A stretch of DNA of 64,000 nt from Novosphingobium resinovorum (GCF_001742225.1 NZ_CP017077.1:682001-746000), one strand, 5' to 3'; counted from the stretch's first letter, positions 36,787 to 45,700 are shown. A program made the numbers and translations. The notes: generated from the letters alone by a model not told the origin.

Positions 36787-37245
36787 ATGGTAGAGTTTCA
36801 CTACCGTTGGCATCCATATTACGGCGGCCGTTTTCGGTATGAAGGCCGCGAGGATCGGGCCAGTGGTGCGATTGTCCGGGTAGAGATCAGGCCGGGCGAG
36901 ATCATTCAGGTTTCGGAGTGGATGCTGGATAGGGCGTTTTGCGCTGGTATGGCGATGGGCGAACCGCGGATTGCGGTGACTGGCCTCGTGGAGCTTCATA
37001 GACTGCTTACCGATCGCGGTTTCAGGCAGACTTCGTCGGATGGTCTCACCCCCATCCAGGAGGCGCCCTGTGAAGGCATTACCACCACCCTCGACGTTAC
37101 CGATGCTGGCCCGTCAGTTGAGCATGCCGCTCGATATGCCGCAGATTCGGGGCCTGACCGACGCGGAACGCAGCACGGTTGTCGCCAAGTTGGCGACCCT
37201 CCTGATGGCGGCGGCCGGCGTCGCGGCGAAGGAGCCGAGCGATGA
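36787..37245 (+). CDS. Small protein 1 of the recombinase element (DUF5372-like)
   Basis: 152 residues (MVEFHYRWHPYYGGRFRYEG...). The first ~95 residues resemble a small family next to recombinases (FHYRWHPYYGGRF, EWMLDRAFCAGMAMGEPR, LVELHRLLTDRG), related in pattern to DUF5372. After residue ~95 the frame runs over the second gene and becomes Arg/Gly-rich, so the tail may not be functional. The role is unknown; a recombination accessory factor is possible. No clear ribosome-binding site precedes the ATG. Confidence 0.62.
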   Translation: MVEFHYRWHPYYGGRFRYEGREDRASGAIVRVEIRPGEIIQVSEWMLDRAFCAGMAMGEPRIAVTGLVELHRLLTDRGFRQTSSDGLTPIQEAPCEGITTTLDVTDAGPSVEHAARYAADSGPDRRGTQHGCRQVGDPPDGGGRRRGEGAER

Positions 37246-37255
37246 CGGGCAATAA
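37070..37255 (+). CDS. Small protein 2 of the recombinase element
   Basis: About 61 residues from GTG 37070 (VKALPPPSTLPMLARQLSMP...). It has the pattern RQLSMPLDMPQIRGLTDAER and VAKLATLLMAAAGV, which I associate with the second gene of this three-gene cassette type. It lies wholly in another frame of gene 1 except for its last bases, and overlaps the recombinase start by 14 bases. Function unknown. Confidence 0.55.
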   Translation: MKALPPPSTLPMLARQLSMPLDMPQIRGLTDAERSTVVAKLATLLMAAAGVAAKEPSDDGQ

Positions 37256-39308
37256 TCTCATTCCGGCCACGGTGCTTAATCGCAAAGCTGTCGTCTACGT
37301 TCGGCAGTCCACCTCGGGCCAGGTCCAGAACAACCTGGAGAGCCAGCGGCGTCAATATGAACTTGTCGATGTTGCGCGCCGCTGGGGGTTCCGTGATGTC
37401 GAAGTGATCGACGATGACCTCGGCCGTACCGCCAGTGGCGCTGCCGACCGCCCTGGTTTCGAACGACTGGTGAGCGGCCTGTGCACAGGTATGGTCGGCG
37501 CGGTGCTGTGCCTGGATGCATCGCGCCTTTCCCGTAATGGTCGAGACTGGCATCACCTCCTGGAACTGTGCGGCCTGGTGGAAGCGCGCGTGATCGATCT
37601 CGATGGCGTGTATGATCCTTGTCGACCGAATGATCGCTTGTTGTTGGGCATGAAGGGCAGCATCAGCGAGTTTGAGCTCGGCATTTTGCGAACGCGCATG
37701 CTCGACGCGGCGCGCGCTAAAGCACGACGGGGGGAACTGCGCCTCAGTGTTCCGATCGGCTATATCTGGCACCGCGATTATGGTCTGGGGCTTGATCCTG
37801 ACCTTCGGGTGCAGGAGGCTATCCGCCTTATCTTTTCGCGCTTCCGCGAGCTTGGTAGCGCCCGCCAGGTGCTGATTTCGCTCACCACGGACAATTTCCA
37901 TTTCCCCCGTCCTTCTGACGGGCGCAAAAGAGTGTCCTTCGATTGGGTGCCGCTTCGCTATCGGAGCGTCATTTCGATCCTGAAGAACCCGTTCTACGCT
38001 GGGGCATACGCCTATGGCAAAAGTGAGAAGCGGACAGAGATTGTCGATGGCAGGGCTCGCAAAAGCTACGGCCACGGCAAGCCTTTTGGAACGTGGGAAG
38101 TGCTGCTCCGGGATCATCATGAAGGCTACATTGATTGGAGCGAGTTTGAGAGGAACCAGAGCCTTATTGCCGTTAATACCTTTGCAAAGAAGGGCGGCAT
38201 CAAATCTGGTCGTGGCGGCCAGGCTTTGCTTGCTGGTCTGCTCACCTGTGGCCGATGTGGAAGGCGGTTGTCTGTTTCCTATAGAGGGCGGCCAAGCCAT
38301 CCCTATTATCAATGCAAAAGTATCAACCAAATGCTGGCCAAACCCCGATGCATGACTTTTGGCGCGTCTCGGATCGACCCTGCTATTGGCAAAGAAATAT
38401 TGAGCGCCGTAACGCCAATGGCAATCGAGGCCGCAATGGAAGCTGACCGGGCGCATCGGGATAATCTGGAAGAGCGACATCGCATGATGGAGCTGGACTT
38501 GCAGCAAGCGCGATACGAGGCGTCTCTTGCTGAGCGCCGCTATGCCGCTTGCGACCCTGACAACCGCCTGATCGCTGCTCAACTTGAGAAGAGTTGGGAA
38601 TCCGCGCTCAGGCGCGTGGAAACCTGTGAAGCTGCTTTGACGCAGGCAAGACAAATCGACGCAGGCATCCCAATCCCCGATTTCGCCGGCATTGCCACTG
38701 ACTTGGAGGCTGCTTGGAGCGCACCAAACGTCGATACGCGGTGTCGCCAGCAACTCCTGCGCACTCTCGTGACTGATATCGTTGCCGATGTTGACGAAGA
38801 GCAACGTGAAGTCATTTTGACGATCCACTGGAAAGGTGGTCAACACTCTCAGCTGCGTATTCGCAAACCGAACCCTGGCGAACATGGCCAGAAAACGCCG
38901 GATGCTGCCCTCGCTGTAATGCGGTCCATGGCCACCCGATGGTCCGACGCCGACATTGCCGCTACTCTGAACCGGATGGGAATGCAGACCGGGCAAGGAA
39001 AAACGTGGACCGCACGCCGTGTCGGTGCACTGCGCACGGTCCATAAAATCCACGGATACCGATCTGCTGAGAAGAATGGGGAGTGGCTCACACTGACCGA
39101 AGCCGCGAAAAAGCTTGGGGTTACGGCCCATCGCGTCCGTCGACTGATCAAGGAGGGCGTGCTCCCTACCGAACAAGTTGTACCGGATGCGCCGCACCAA
39201 ATCCGAGCCGCAGACCTGGAAAAGGACGAGGTGATCCAGTTTCCGCGTTACAGAGGCCCGTGTCGCATTAAAATGGAAAACCAAAAGTCCCTGTTTCCGG
39301 ACGTTTGA
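37242..39308 (+). CDS. Large serine recombinase
   Basis: 688 residues. The resolvase catalytic domain (~12-160) has the nucleophile Ser in YVRQSTSGQV, with the Arg-rich SQRRQYEL, LCLDASRLSRNGRDWH and EFELGILRTRM. The recombinase domain follows (~170-300), then a zinc ribbon (CGRCGRRLS ... YYQC), a coiled coil (~400-470) and a C-terminal excisionase/MerR-like helix-turn-helix (LTLTEAAKKLGVTAHRVRRL, ~610-650). It should integrate and perhaps excise the element. The built-in excisionase-like domain at the C-terminus is notable. Confidence 0.93.
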   Translation: MTGNNLIPATVLNRKAVVYVRQSTSGQVQNNLESQRRQYELVDVARRWGFRDVEVIDDDLGRTASGAADRPGFERLVSGLCTGMVGAVLCLDASRLSRNGRDWHHLLELCGLVEARVIDLDGVYDPCRPNDRLLLGMKGSISEFELGILRTRMLDAARAKARRGELRLSVPIGYIWHRDYGLGLDPDLRVQEAIRLIFSRFRELGSARQVLISLTTDNFHFPRPSDGRKRVSFDWVPLRYRSVISILKNPFYAGAYAYGKSEKRTEIVDGRARKSYGHGKPFGTWEVLLRDHHEGYIDWSEFERNQSLIAVNTFAKKGGIKSGRGGQALLAGLLTCGRCGRRLSVSYRGRPSHPYYQCKSINQMLAKPRCMTFGASRIDPAIGKEILSAVTPMAIEAAMEADRAHRDNLEERHRMMELDLQQARYEASLAERRYAACDPDNRLIAAQLEKSWESALRRVETCEAALTQARQIDAGIPIPDFAGIATDLEAAWSAPNVDTRCRQQLLRTLVTDIVADVDEEQREVILTIHWKGGQHSQLRIRKPNPGEHGQKTPDAALAVMRSMATRWSDADIAATLNRMGMQTGQGKTWTARRVGALRTVHKIHGYRSAEKNGEWLTLTEAAKKLGVTAHRVRRLIKEGVLPTEQVVPDAPHQIRAADLEKDEVIQFPRYRGPCRIKMENQKSLFPDV

Positions 39309-39338
39309 AGAGGAGGTGCATAATGAACCAGTCGTTGC

Positions 39339-39600
39339 CGCCTCGCGAATGGCGGTGCTGTCATAGCCTTTGTCGCCGAGCAGGGTAGCGCCCTCGGGGA
39401 TGGCCTCTATCAGCGCTTCAGCTTCGCACGCATCATGGACCTGCCCACCCGTCAGTCGCAGGCCGACAGGACGCCCATAAGCGTCGACAAGAGCGTGGAG
39501 TTTGGTCGTAAGACCGCCCCGGGAACGTCCCATGCCATGATCGCTGCATCCCCCTTTTTGCCCGTCGCACCGTGCTGGTGGACGCGCATGCAAGTAGAAT
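39339..39600 (-). pseudogene. IS5-family transposase ORF B, 5' part
   Basis: Upstream part of ORF B (GMGRSRGGLTTKLHALVDAY, LLGDKGYDSTAIREAA), cut at 39338. It continues from ORF A by a -1 shift at a run of five A residues followed by G. In the cut gene the frame runs by chance far through the antisense of the recombinase. Confidence 0.88.
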
Positions 39601-39880
39601 CGATCATCACCAACTCGCCGTTGAAACCGGCGGAAACCGCCGCCAACAATCGGTCCCACACTCCGGCCTTTCGCCAGCGGATGAACCGGTTGTAGCAGGT
39701 CGTCGATGGACCATAGCGCTCCGGGACCTCTGCCCACGGCGCACCAGAACGGAAACGCCAGAGTATTCCGTTCAGCACCCGGCGGTCATCGACGCGGGGC
39801 ACTCCACGCGGCTTGTTGGGCAGCAACGGCTCGATGATGAGCCATTCCTTGTCCGTCAGTTCATATCGCCGCCGTGTCAT
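39452..39880 (-). CDS. IS5-family transposase ORF A (interrupted copy)
   Basis: From ATG 39880 (MTRRRYELTDKEWLIIEPLL) with the DUF4096-type N-terminal domain and the first catalytic Asp region VMIDSTCMRVHQHGA. Identical to ORF A of the copy at 43 kb. It can make only the short product, since ORF B is split. Confidence 0.88.
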   Translation of the reverse strand: MTRRRYELTDKEWLIIEPLLPNKPRGVPRVDDRRVLNGILWRFRSGAPWAEVPERYGPSTTCYNRFIRWRKAGVWDRLLAAVSAGFNGELVMIDSTCMRVHQHGATGKKGDAAIMAWDVPGAVLRPNSTLLSTLMGVLSACD

Positions 39881-40053
39881 ACGCCCTCCGTTTCCGAAGG
39901 CCGCCTGAATCACGCCAAGGCCAACAACTCAACCCGGTTTATGAGTTCACGCCCTAGTAGCCGGCGTGTCTGGATCAAACCGGGCTTATCGTACGATTCC
40001 CGCAGGAAACCATCGCCGGCCTCGACCGGGCGGCAACTGCAGATAGGACACGC

Positions 40054-40317
40054 ATGACGGATCGCCGTATTGCAATCGATGCCGCTGACGGGTCGATGGC
40101 CGCGCTGTTTTCCATCGCTTCGCTGGCGCAGGTTCTGATGGCGAAAGGTGCGCTTGCGCCGTCGCAAATCGACTTGGCTTTTGCATCGGCAGCCTCCTCG
40201 TGTCGTGCAATTGGCATCGATGGCGGTTCGCAGCTTATCGAGTTGCTTTTCCCGACAGTGGCGAGTCCTATTCTTGGTGGCCTCACCGGAGCAACGGCAG
40301 CGGATATGCGCCAGTAA
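40054..40317 (+). CDS. Hypothetical protein
   Basis: 87 residues, Ala-rich (MTDRRIAIDAADGSMAALFS...), with weak GGACA upstream. No recognisable domain. The composition is compatible with a soluble helical protein, but it lies in a region of fragments and may itself be a remnant. Confidence 0.4.
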   Translation: MTDRRIAIDAADGSMAALFSIASLAQVLMAKGALAPSQIDLAFASAASSCRAIGIDGGSQLIELLFPTVASPILGGLTGATAADMRQ

Positions 40318-40415
40318 TTTCGAGGTTATTTAGCGGAAACGTGGTGTTGCCCGGGTTATCGGGAACATTCCCACCGGCCGCTCGCTCCAGTTCAAAGCAA
40401 CAGGAGGATCCCATT

Positions 40416-40618
40416 ATGAACATTAAGGTCGCCGCCGGATAGCGCTGATCGTCGTGCTGGCCTCTGGCACGAGCGCGTGGTCGCATGGCGCCACGCGGGG
40501 CGGTCTGATCGGCGGTGCGGGCGGCGCGGCTGCCGGAAGTGCGACGGGTCTGGGCACAACTAAAGGTGCTGTCGTGGGCGGAACAGCAGGCGCCATCATC
40601 GGAGACAAGGACAGGTAA
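40416..40618 (+). pseudogene. Glycine-zipper envelope protein, frameshifted
   Basis: ATG 40416 follows a strong GGAGG and starts MNIKVAAG, then hits a stop. A one-base change of frame gives IALIVVLASGTSAW (signal-like) and the glycine zipper GGLIGGAGGAAAGSATGLGT, ending GAIIGDKDR at 40618. The family (YMGG-like, Gly-zipper) makes small outer-membrane or periplasmic proteins. Confidence 0.6.
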
Positions 40619-40682
40619 GCTCGAATCCAGGCGCTGCAGCAGCTAGGGCCTGCATCTTCCAAGATGTCGGTCTGTCCACGCT

Positions 40683-41064
40683 CAGTGCCAGTTTCAGTGG
40701 CGCACCACCTTTCTTTGCCGTTCAGATTACTATTGTTTCGTACCTGCTCGTTGGCGCGGTGGGCATCGCTCGGGCCGCGGTCATCCTCCGCTTTGGCCCT
40801 AACCCGGCATACGTGAAATCGCGGTGGCTTACGCTTGGCTCGATCTTTGCACCCTGCTCATGGATGTTCTTGACATTCGGCTTTGGGCTCTACGTCGCGG
40901 ATTTCAGCAATTATGACGCCACGTACGGGTCGCTCGGCGCAGCTATGGTACTGCTCACGTGGCTGTATTTTTCGGCCTACGTGCTTTTGCTGGGTGCCGA
41001 GCTGAATTGCGAGTTAGAGCGGCAGACATCGAGCGACACACCACTGGGGGAGAGCAGCCGTTAG
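40683..41064 (+). pseudogene. YihY/BrkB-family membrane protein, C-terminal fragment
   Basis: The final ~125 residues of a YihY (formerly ribonuclease BN-like) membrane protein: RFGPNPAYVKSRW, FLTFGFGLYVADFSNYDATY, GSLGAAMVLLTWLYFSAYVL and LLGAELNCELERQ. The N-terminal two thirds, with the first transmembrane helices, are absent, so this is a truncated relic. Confidence 0.8.
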
Positions 41065-41392
41065 GAAAGCGCAAGGCCTACGCCGCAGACACGGTGGTTC
41101 ATACCGGCTGACGGGTTAGCCGGAGTCGACAGCTTTGGGGAGTTGCGTCGCAGCAGTTGCGCGGCCTGAACGACGCCTAGAAGCCCTTACTACAGTCGAC
41201 CCATTGCAGACCCTCAACATCCAATTCGTGGCACCCAGCTGCTGACGGTCTGCCAACCCGGCAGGTGTCAATCTTCTCAGACCTTCATGAGTCAGTTCCC
41301 GCTCGCTGGGAGCCGACAGTTGCCTTCACTCGGAAAATCTCTCGCGGGATCATCCCGCTAATCAGTCACTAGCTTGCAAGCGAAAGATCGGG
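41065..41392. other. Intergenic region, no gene seen
   Basis: No protein-like frame. A short hairpin-like stretch cgggatcatcccg occurs near 41345. Confidence 0.5.
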
Positions 41393-41407
41393 TATGATTT
41401 AATCATA
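41393..41407. promoter_or_regulatory. Palindrome upstream of the toxin-antitoxin pair, possible operator
   Basis: tatgatttaatcata is a perfect 15-base palindrome around a central T. It ends 16 bases before the antitoxin ATG and probably overlaps the promoter. ParD-type antitoxins usually repress their own operon by binding such sites. Confidence 0.5.
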
Positions 41408-41423
41408 TTAAGTGGAGGTAGAC

Positions 41424-41672
41424 ATGGCCGCGAAAGCAATTTCGGTAACGCTCGGTGAGATGGCATCGCATGCTGAACGACATCTGGCTTCCGGTCGATA
41501 TGCCTCGATGAGTGAAGTGATGCGGGCAGGCCTGCGCGCGCTAGATCGTGAAGAGGCGGTGCTGGATGAACTGATCCGGGTTCGCGTTGCGGAGGCTTTG
41601 GCCGACCCTCGTCCCCCAATGGCGCTCGACAAGGCCTTCGCTCAGGTACGTGCTTCCGTCGCCAAAGCATGA
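41424..41672 (+). CDS. parD: ParD-type antitoxin (CopG/ribbon-helix-helix)
   Basis: 82 residues starting at ATG 41424 after GGAGG. N-terminal ribbon-helix-helix pattern (KAISVTLGEMASHAERHLAS, YASMSEVMRAGLRAL) for DNA binding, and an acidic C-terminal part (ALDREEAVLDELIRVRVAEA) that should wrap the toxin. Overlaps the toxin gene by ATGA, typical of type II systems. Confidence 0.88.
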   Translation: MAAKAISVTLGEMASHAERHLASGRYASMSEVMRAGLRALDREEAVLDELIRVRVAEALADPRPPMALDKAFAQVRASVAKA

Positions 41673-41974
41673 CCTACGACGTCCAATTGTCGGCATTGGC
41701 GATCGAAGATCTGATCACACTTCACCAATGGGTAAGCGCGGAAACTGACCTGCCCACTGCAAACGGCTACCTTGCCAGGATCGAAGAGCGCATTGCCGGG
41801 TTGGCTGATTTTCCTCACCGCGGATCCCCTCGCGACGACTTGATTGCAGGTCTGAGGACACTCACATTCGAACGTCGCGTGTTGATCGCATATACCGTTG
41901 ACATGGCTATCGTCACCGTACAGCGAATTATCAGCGGCTCCCGCGATTTGGTCGCGGCCCTGCACAACTCTTGA
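41669..41974 (+). CDS. parE: ParE-type toxin (RelE/ParE superfamily)
   Basis: 101 residues with the ParE pattern: VQLSALAIEDLITLHQWVS, ARIEERIAGLADFPHRGSPR, TFERRVLIAYTVD and VQRIISGSRDL. The family poisons gyrase or, in RelE relatives, cuts mRNA on ribosomes; the ParE group is the better match. The antitoxin is upstream and intact, so the module may be active. Confidence 0.88.
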   Translation: MTYDVQLSALAIEDLITLHQWVSAETDLPTANGYLARIEERIAGLADFPHRGSPRDDLIAGLRTLTFERRVLIAYTVDMAIVTVQRIISGSRDLVAALHNS

Positions 41975-42297
41975 GGTCTACGGCTCTCATCGCCGTAAGT
42001 GGTTCAGCTCCCGACCCTATCCGGTCGCTCAGCCATTGATATTTCGTTCACAGCTGCGGACTGTCCGTAATCAGCGGATTGCTACACACGCGGCACAACC
42101 AATCCGAACACATCGTCGGCGTTTAGTGCCGTTTGTGAGAAGCCAGCTCGACACAAAGGTAACCCACATTCTGAAACGTCGCCGATCCACTCTATTGCGA
42201 ATCGTTGTCATTTGCATTAGCGGGCGCGACGGCAGTCGGGCTCGTTGTGGCGGCAAACGATTTCCCTGCCAAGAAGTGAAGTAATCAGACAGGGGAA
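41975..42297. other. Intergenic region with second copy of the short repeat
   Basis: No gene seen. ttcacagctgcggac at 42047-42061 matches 31535-31549. AGACAGGGG precedes the receptor fragment start. Confidence 0.45.
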
Positions 42298-43086
42298 ATG
42301 ATGAGGACTAAATTCGCCGTTCGGAGCAAGATGTGCCTTCGCAATCTGCACGTGATACTTGCCGCAACAGTAGCAATTACGGCACCAGGTATCGCGGCCG
42401 CCCAACAGTCGTCAGTTGATGCCATGACCAACGACGACACTGGCGGAGGCCGGGACATCACAGTCACCGGCGAGCGCCCCGACACTGATCCCACGATCAC
42501 CGAAGGTAGCAACAGCTATGCCGTCCGCGCCGTCAACATCGGCAAATCGCTTCAAACGTTGCGAGAGACGCCGCAGTCCGTAACGGTGATGACCCGGGCG
42601 CGGATCGAAGACCAGAACCTGCTTACCGTCGAAAGCGTGATGCAGCAGATGACCGGCGTTACCGTCGATAGGGCGTGGCTTTCCTCGACCTATACATCTC
42701 GGGGGCTCACCATTTCGAACTACCGCGTGGACGGAGGCGCAAGTTCACAATCCAGCACAACGACAGGCGATCTCGACACTGCGATCTTCGATTCAATTGC
42801 CCTGATACGCGGCGCCGACGGCCTGTTCGGGGCCGGCGAGGCTGGCGGTGTCATCAACTTCACGCGTAAGCGCGCACTTGCCGACACCCAGGCCCGCGCA
42901 ACAATGACATTCGGCAGCTGGGACCATGCCCGTATCGATGGCGACATCACCGGTGCACTCACCAGCGATGGCAACCTGCGGGCACGTCTCGTCGGCGTCT
43001 ATATCCAAAACCTGCCATTTTTTACGAGAGTCTTTCAGCAGTCACCTGGGCACGCCGTCTCGGCAGTCAAAACAGGATCGTCATAA
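42298..43086 (+). pseudogene. TonB-dependent receptor, truncated after the plug domain
   Basis: The first ~240 residues are a siderophore-type receptor: signal peptide with cleavage near IAAA-QQ, LQTLRETPQSVTVMTRARIE, TYTSRGLTISNYRVDG, IALIRGADGLFGAGEAGGVI and the start of the barrel (ARATMTFGSWDHARIDGDIT). After GVYIQNLPF the sequence loses receptor character and stops, 13 bases before the IS5 copy. About 450 barrel residues are missing. Deletion associated with the IS is likely. Confidence 0.85.
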
Positions 43087-43099
43087 AACCGTCATATTA

Positions 43100-43947
43100 G
43101 GGCGTAGACTCATTACCCTTGGCACCAGAGACGTGCGCAAATGAGCTTGATGGCCGCGAGATAGTTGGCAGCGTCCTTGTCATATCGCGTGGCGATGCCC
43201 CTGAACTGCTTGATCCGATTGAAGAAGCGCTCGACGAGATTACGCTGGCGGTAGAGCCATGACGAGAAGCCGAAGCGCTGCTTACGGTTGGAGCGGTTGG
43301 GAATGTTGGCCCAGATGTTTCGGGCCGCCGCCGCCTCGCGAATGGCGGTGCTGTCATAGCCTTTGCCGCCGAGCAGGGTAGCGCCCTCGGGGATGGCCTC
43401 TATCAGCGCTTCAGCTTCGCACGCATCATGGACCTGCCCACCCGTCAGTCGCAGGCCGACAGGACGCCCATAAGCGTCGACAAGAGCGTGGAGTTTGGTC
43501 GTAAGACCGCCCCGGGAACGTCCCATGCCATGATCGCTGCATCCCCCTTTTTGCCCGTCGCACCGTGCTGGTGGACGCGCATGCAAGTAGAATCGATCAT
43601 CACCAACTCGCCGTTGAAACCGGCGGAAACCGCCGCCAACAATCGGTCCCACACTCCGGCCTTTCGCCAGCGGATGAACCGGTTGTAGCAGGTCGTCGAT
43701 GGACCATAGCGCTCCGGGACCTCTGCCCACGGCGCACCAGAACGGAAACGCCAGAGTATTCCGTTCAGCACCCGGCGGTCATCGACGCGGGGCACTCCAC
43801 GCGGCTTGTTGGGCAGCAACGGCTCGATGATGAGCCATTCCTTGTCCGTCAGTTCATATCGCCGCCGTGTCATACGCCCTCCGTTTCCGAAGGCCGCCTG
43901 AATCACGCCAAGGCCAACAACTCAACCCGGTTTATGAGTTCACGCCC
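43100..43947 (-). mobile_element. IS5-family (IS427-type) element, uninterrupted copy
   Basis: 848 bp with imperfect terminal repeats (gggcgtagactcat / atgagttcacgccc) and TA on both flanks (43098-43099, 43948-43949). Near-identical to the split copy at 36523-39954. Confidence 0.93.
43113..43873 (-). CDS. IS5-family transposase made by -1 frameshift (ORF A + ORF B)
   Basis: ORF A runs from ATG 43873 to 43445. ORF B, in the -1 frame, ends at 43113. They overlap at gggcaaaaaggggg (plus-strand 43543-43556 reads as its complement), where C-AAA-AAG permits slippage, as known for this IS group. The joined protein has Asp (VMIDST), Asp (LLGGKGYDSTAIRE, where the usual Asp before KG is Gly in this copy) and the Glu region LVERFFNRIKQF. 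The split copy keeps GDKGYD, so this copy has a D-to-G change next to the motif. Confidence 0.9.
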
Positions 43948-43949
43948 TA

Positions 43950-44171
43950 GTTCCACGATATCCTCCGAGAAATCTCGAGCCGGTGCGCCCAGATTATGAA
44001 ATCACCACTATCTTGGAATGTCGGCTTTCAGGGGCAGACACAACGCCGATGATAGACTGGCATGGGTCGAGACTGTAAAACGCGCTTTCATTACGGCTGT
44101 CAGATGACTTCTCTCCTGGCATCCGTAATTGCAAAGACCAGTAGATTCTTACAATCGACGATAAATGGAAA
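43950..44171. other. Intergenic region, no gene seen
   Basis: No protein-like frame between the IS and the membrane protein gene. Confidence 0.5.
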
Positions 44172-44897
44172 CTAGCCCGTCAGGCTCTTGGCAAATGCCT
44201 GCCAGGCAGGCGCGGCATTAAGCAGAATCCGCAGCGCTTGCGTCGCGACAAAGAACCCACCGCCCCATAGCGTCGCGGGATGCAGCTTGCCGCGCGATCG
44301 AATGTCGTAGATCACCAGGGCGGTAAGAAGGACATCGGTCAAGACGATGCCACCGATCGCGGGAGCGAGGCCGATATGGGTAAAGCGCGTGATCCGTGCG
44401 AGTGGCGTCGTTAATATCGCCGCTGTCCCGAGCAGCATCAATCTCTTGTGCCAGGCAGCACGCTTGCGCAGCATCAGGGCCGTACCAACGAGTACCGCAA
44501 AGGTGAAGATCGCGCCGAGCGGGAAAATCAGGGGTGGGCCTTGAGGCGGAAGATGATTGGCTGCGGCAACTTGCTTGGTGATGATCGCTGTCGCGACGCC
44601 CAGCGGCACCATCACCAGGCCCAGCGCCGATGCTACAACCCCGACGATTCTGTGAATGTCGGCGCGCCCGGCGGCTATCAGTCCGGTTTGCGTTAAATAG
44701 AGCAAGATCCAGCCCGTGAAGGCCAAACCGTGGAGGTGCAACAACGTGGACATCGGCTTGGCGCCGAACATGGGCGCCAGGTAATAGCTTGGCGCGAAGC
44801 CAACAAACGTGGCTATCGCGATGACGCACGCCATCGTAGCGAAGAATCGTCGTTCATCCGTAAGGTGTGTCGGAGCCCATTTCGTCAGTGCTACCAT
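44172..44897 (-). CDS. Multi-pass membrane protein with conserved histidines (paralogue 1)
   Basis: About 241 residues from ATG 44897, which follows CGGAGGAAA. Around six to seven hydrophobic helices. Conserved features include HLHGLAFTGWILLYLTQTGL, DIHRIVG and AWHKRLMLLG. The paired histidines in membrane helices recall cytochrome b561-like heme binding, but this is pattern-based only. A paralogue with the same motifs lies at 52501-53277. Confidence 0.7.
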   Translation of the reverse strand: MVALTKWAPTHLTDERRFFATMACVIAIATFVGFAPSYYLAPMFGAKPMSTLLHLHGLAFTGWILLYLTQTGLIAAGRADIHRIVGVVASALGLVMVPLGVATAIITKQVAAANHLPPQGPPLIFPLGAIFTFAVLVGTALMLRKRAAWHKRLMLLGTAAILTTPLARITRFTHIGLAPAIGGIVLTDVLLTALVIYDIRSRGKLHPATLWGGGFFVATQALRILLNAAPAWQAFAKSLTG

Positions 44898-45700
44898 GTT
44901 TTCCTCCGGTATTACGGGAGAGATCTGCACGCCTTGACAGACGGTCGCAGCTGTAATCTCGAAATATGAGCGCCATATCAATACGATGCTACTGCATTGA
45001 AAAGTAATTAATCTCAGATTCGATCTATTATATCAGATTGACCGAATTTTCGGCATAGCATCCGACGGCGACTTGCAATTTGCCCTGTCGTTCGATCAAA
45101 TCACTGAGGCTGGCGATCCGCTGGTTACATCAGGGGCACAGCGGCAGCTATTTCTGGATAGTACTCTGAAACCTTCTATTCCGCTTGCGGAGATCTTGCG
45201 CAGTGCATGGCATAGAAGCGGACGTGCCGATCGCGATAGTATTCCCGCGCCTACAGCACATCACTCGCGCGCGCCTCGGGATTACTTCGGAAATGGTTGC
45301 CAAGGAAATTAGCGGTATAGTCGATCTTAAGAGATTTTTATATGGGCGTTCATTCCATGTTGGAGCATAACTGCCATATCCGTGTTCCCAGACCTATCCG
45401 TTACTTGATTGGTAAGGCAACTATATCCACCGCGTGCCCGGGAGTCGGTGAAACAGGCCCCCGCTGCGGCTCTCTTCTGGCTGCTGAGGTGGGGGGCCAT
45501 GCGGCTCGACCCATATCACAGGGTTGTGGTCAAAAGTGCGTAGTAGAAGGCGGTGGGTATGTGCTCAGGCCTTATGAGGCGCGGCGACTTGCAGGGGATC
45601 GCCGCGCCGTCCTGCGTACACTTGTGACCGGATTGTCCTGTAATTTCATGATATTGGAAACGCTTCGGCGCGTTTACTGTAATCCGAAAGGAGATTCGGT
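44898..45700. other. Long gene-poor stretch
   Basis: About 800 bases. 44980-45060 is AT-rich. Plus-strand pieces such as ALSFDQITEAGDPLVTSGAQ and TLKPSIPLAEILRSAWHRS (45073-45312) look somewhat protein-like but have no family match I know, and may be remnants. The last ~20 bases hold the ribosome-binding site of the HU-like gene. Confidence 0.45.

Larger units (their letters stand above)
36755..39338 (+). mobile_element. Serine-recombinase element of 2584 bp inserted in the IS transposase
   Basis: Comparison with the intact IS copy puts the left junction after 36754 and the right junction at 39338, with GC (36753-36754 and 39337-39338) present at both edges but once in the intact copy. A 2-base core duplication is what serine recombinases leave. 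The element carries three overlapping plus-strand genes: two small ones and the large recombinase. No inverted repeats are shared by its two ends. Confidence 0.88.
36523..39954 (-). mobile_element. IS5-family (IS427-type) element interrupted by a serine-recombinase element
   Basis: Ends gggcgtagactcat (36523) and atgagttcacgccc (to 39954) form imperfect inverted repeats flanked by TA on both sides. Outside the insertion the sequence is practically identical to the uninterrupted copy at 43100-43947 (848 bp). The difference in length is 2584 bases. Confidence 0.92.

Noticed and set aside
36996..39737. Minus-strand open frame of 913 codons
   Set aside because: It starts in the IS5 ORF B and continues by chance through the antisense of the serine recombinase. 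The recombinase on the plus strand has clear catalytic motifs, so the long frame is a GC-rich antisense artefact.
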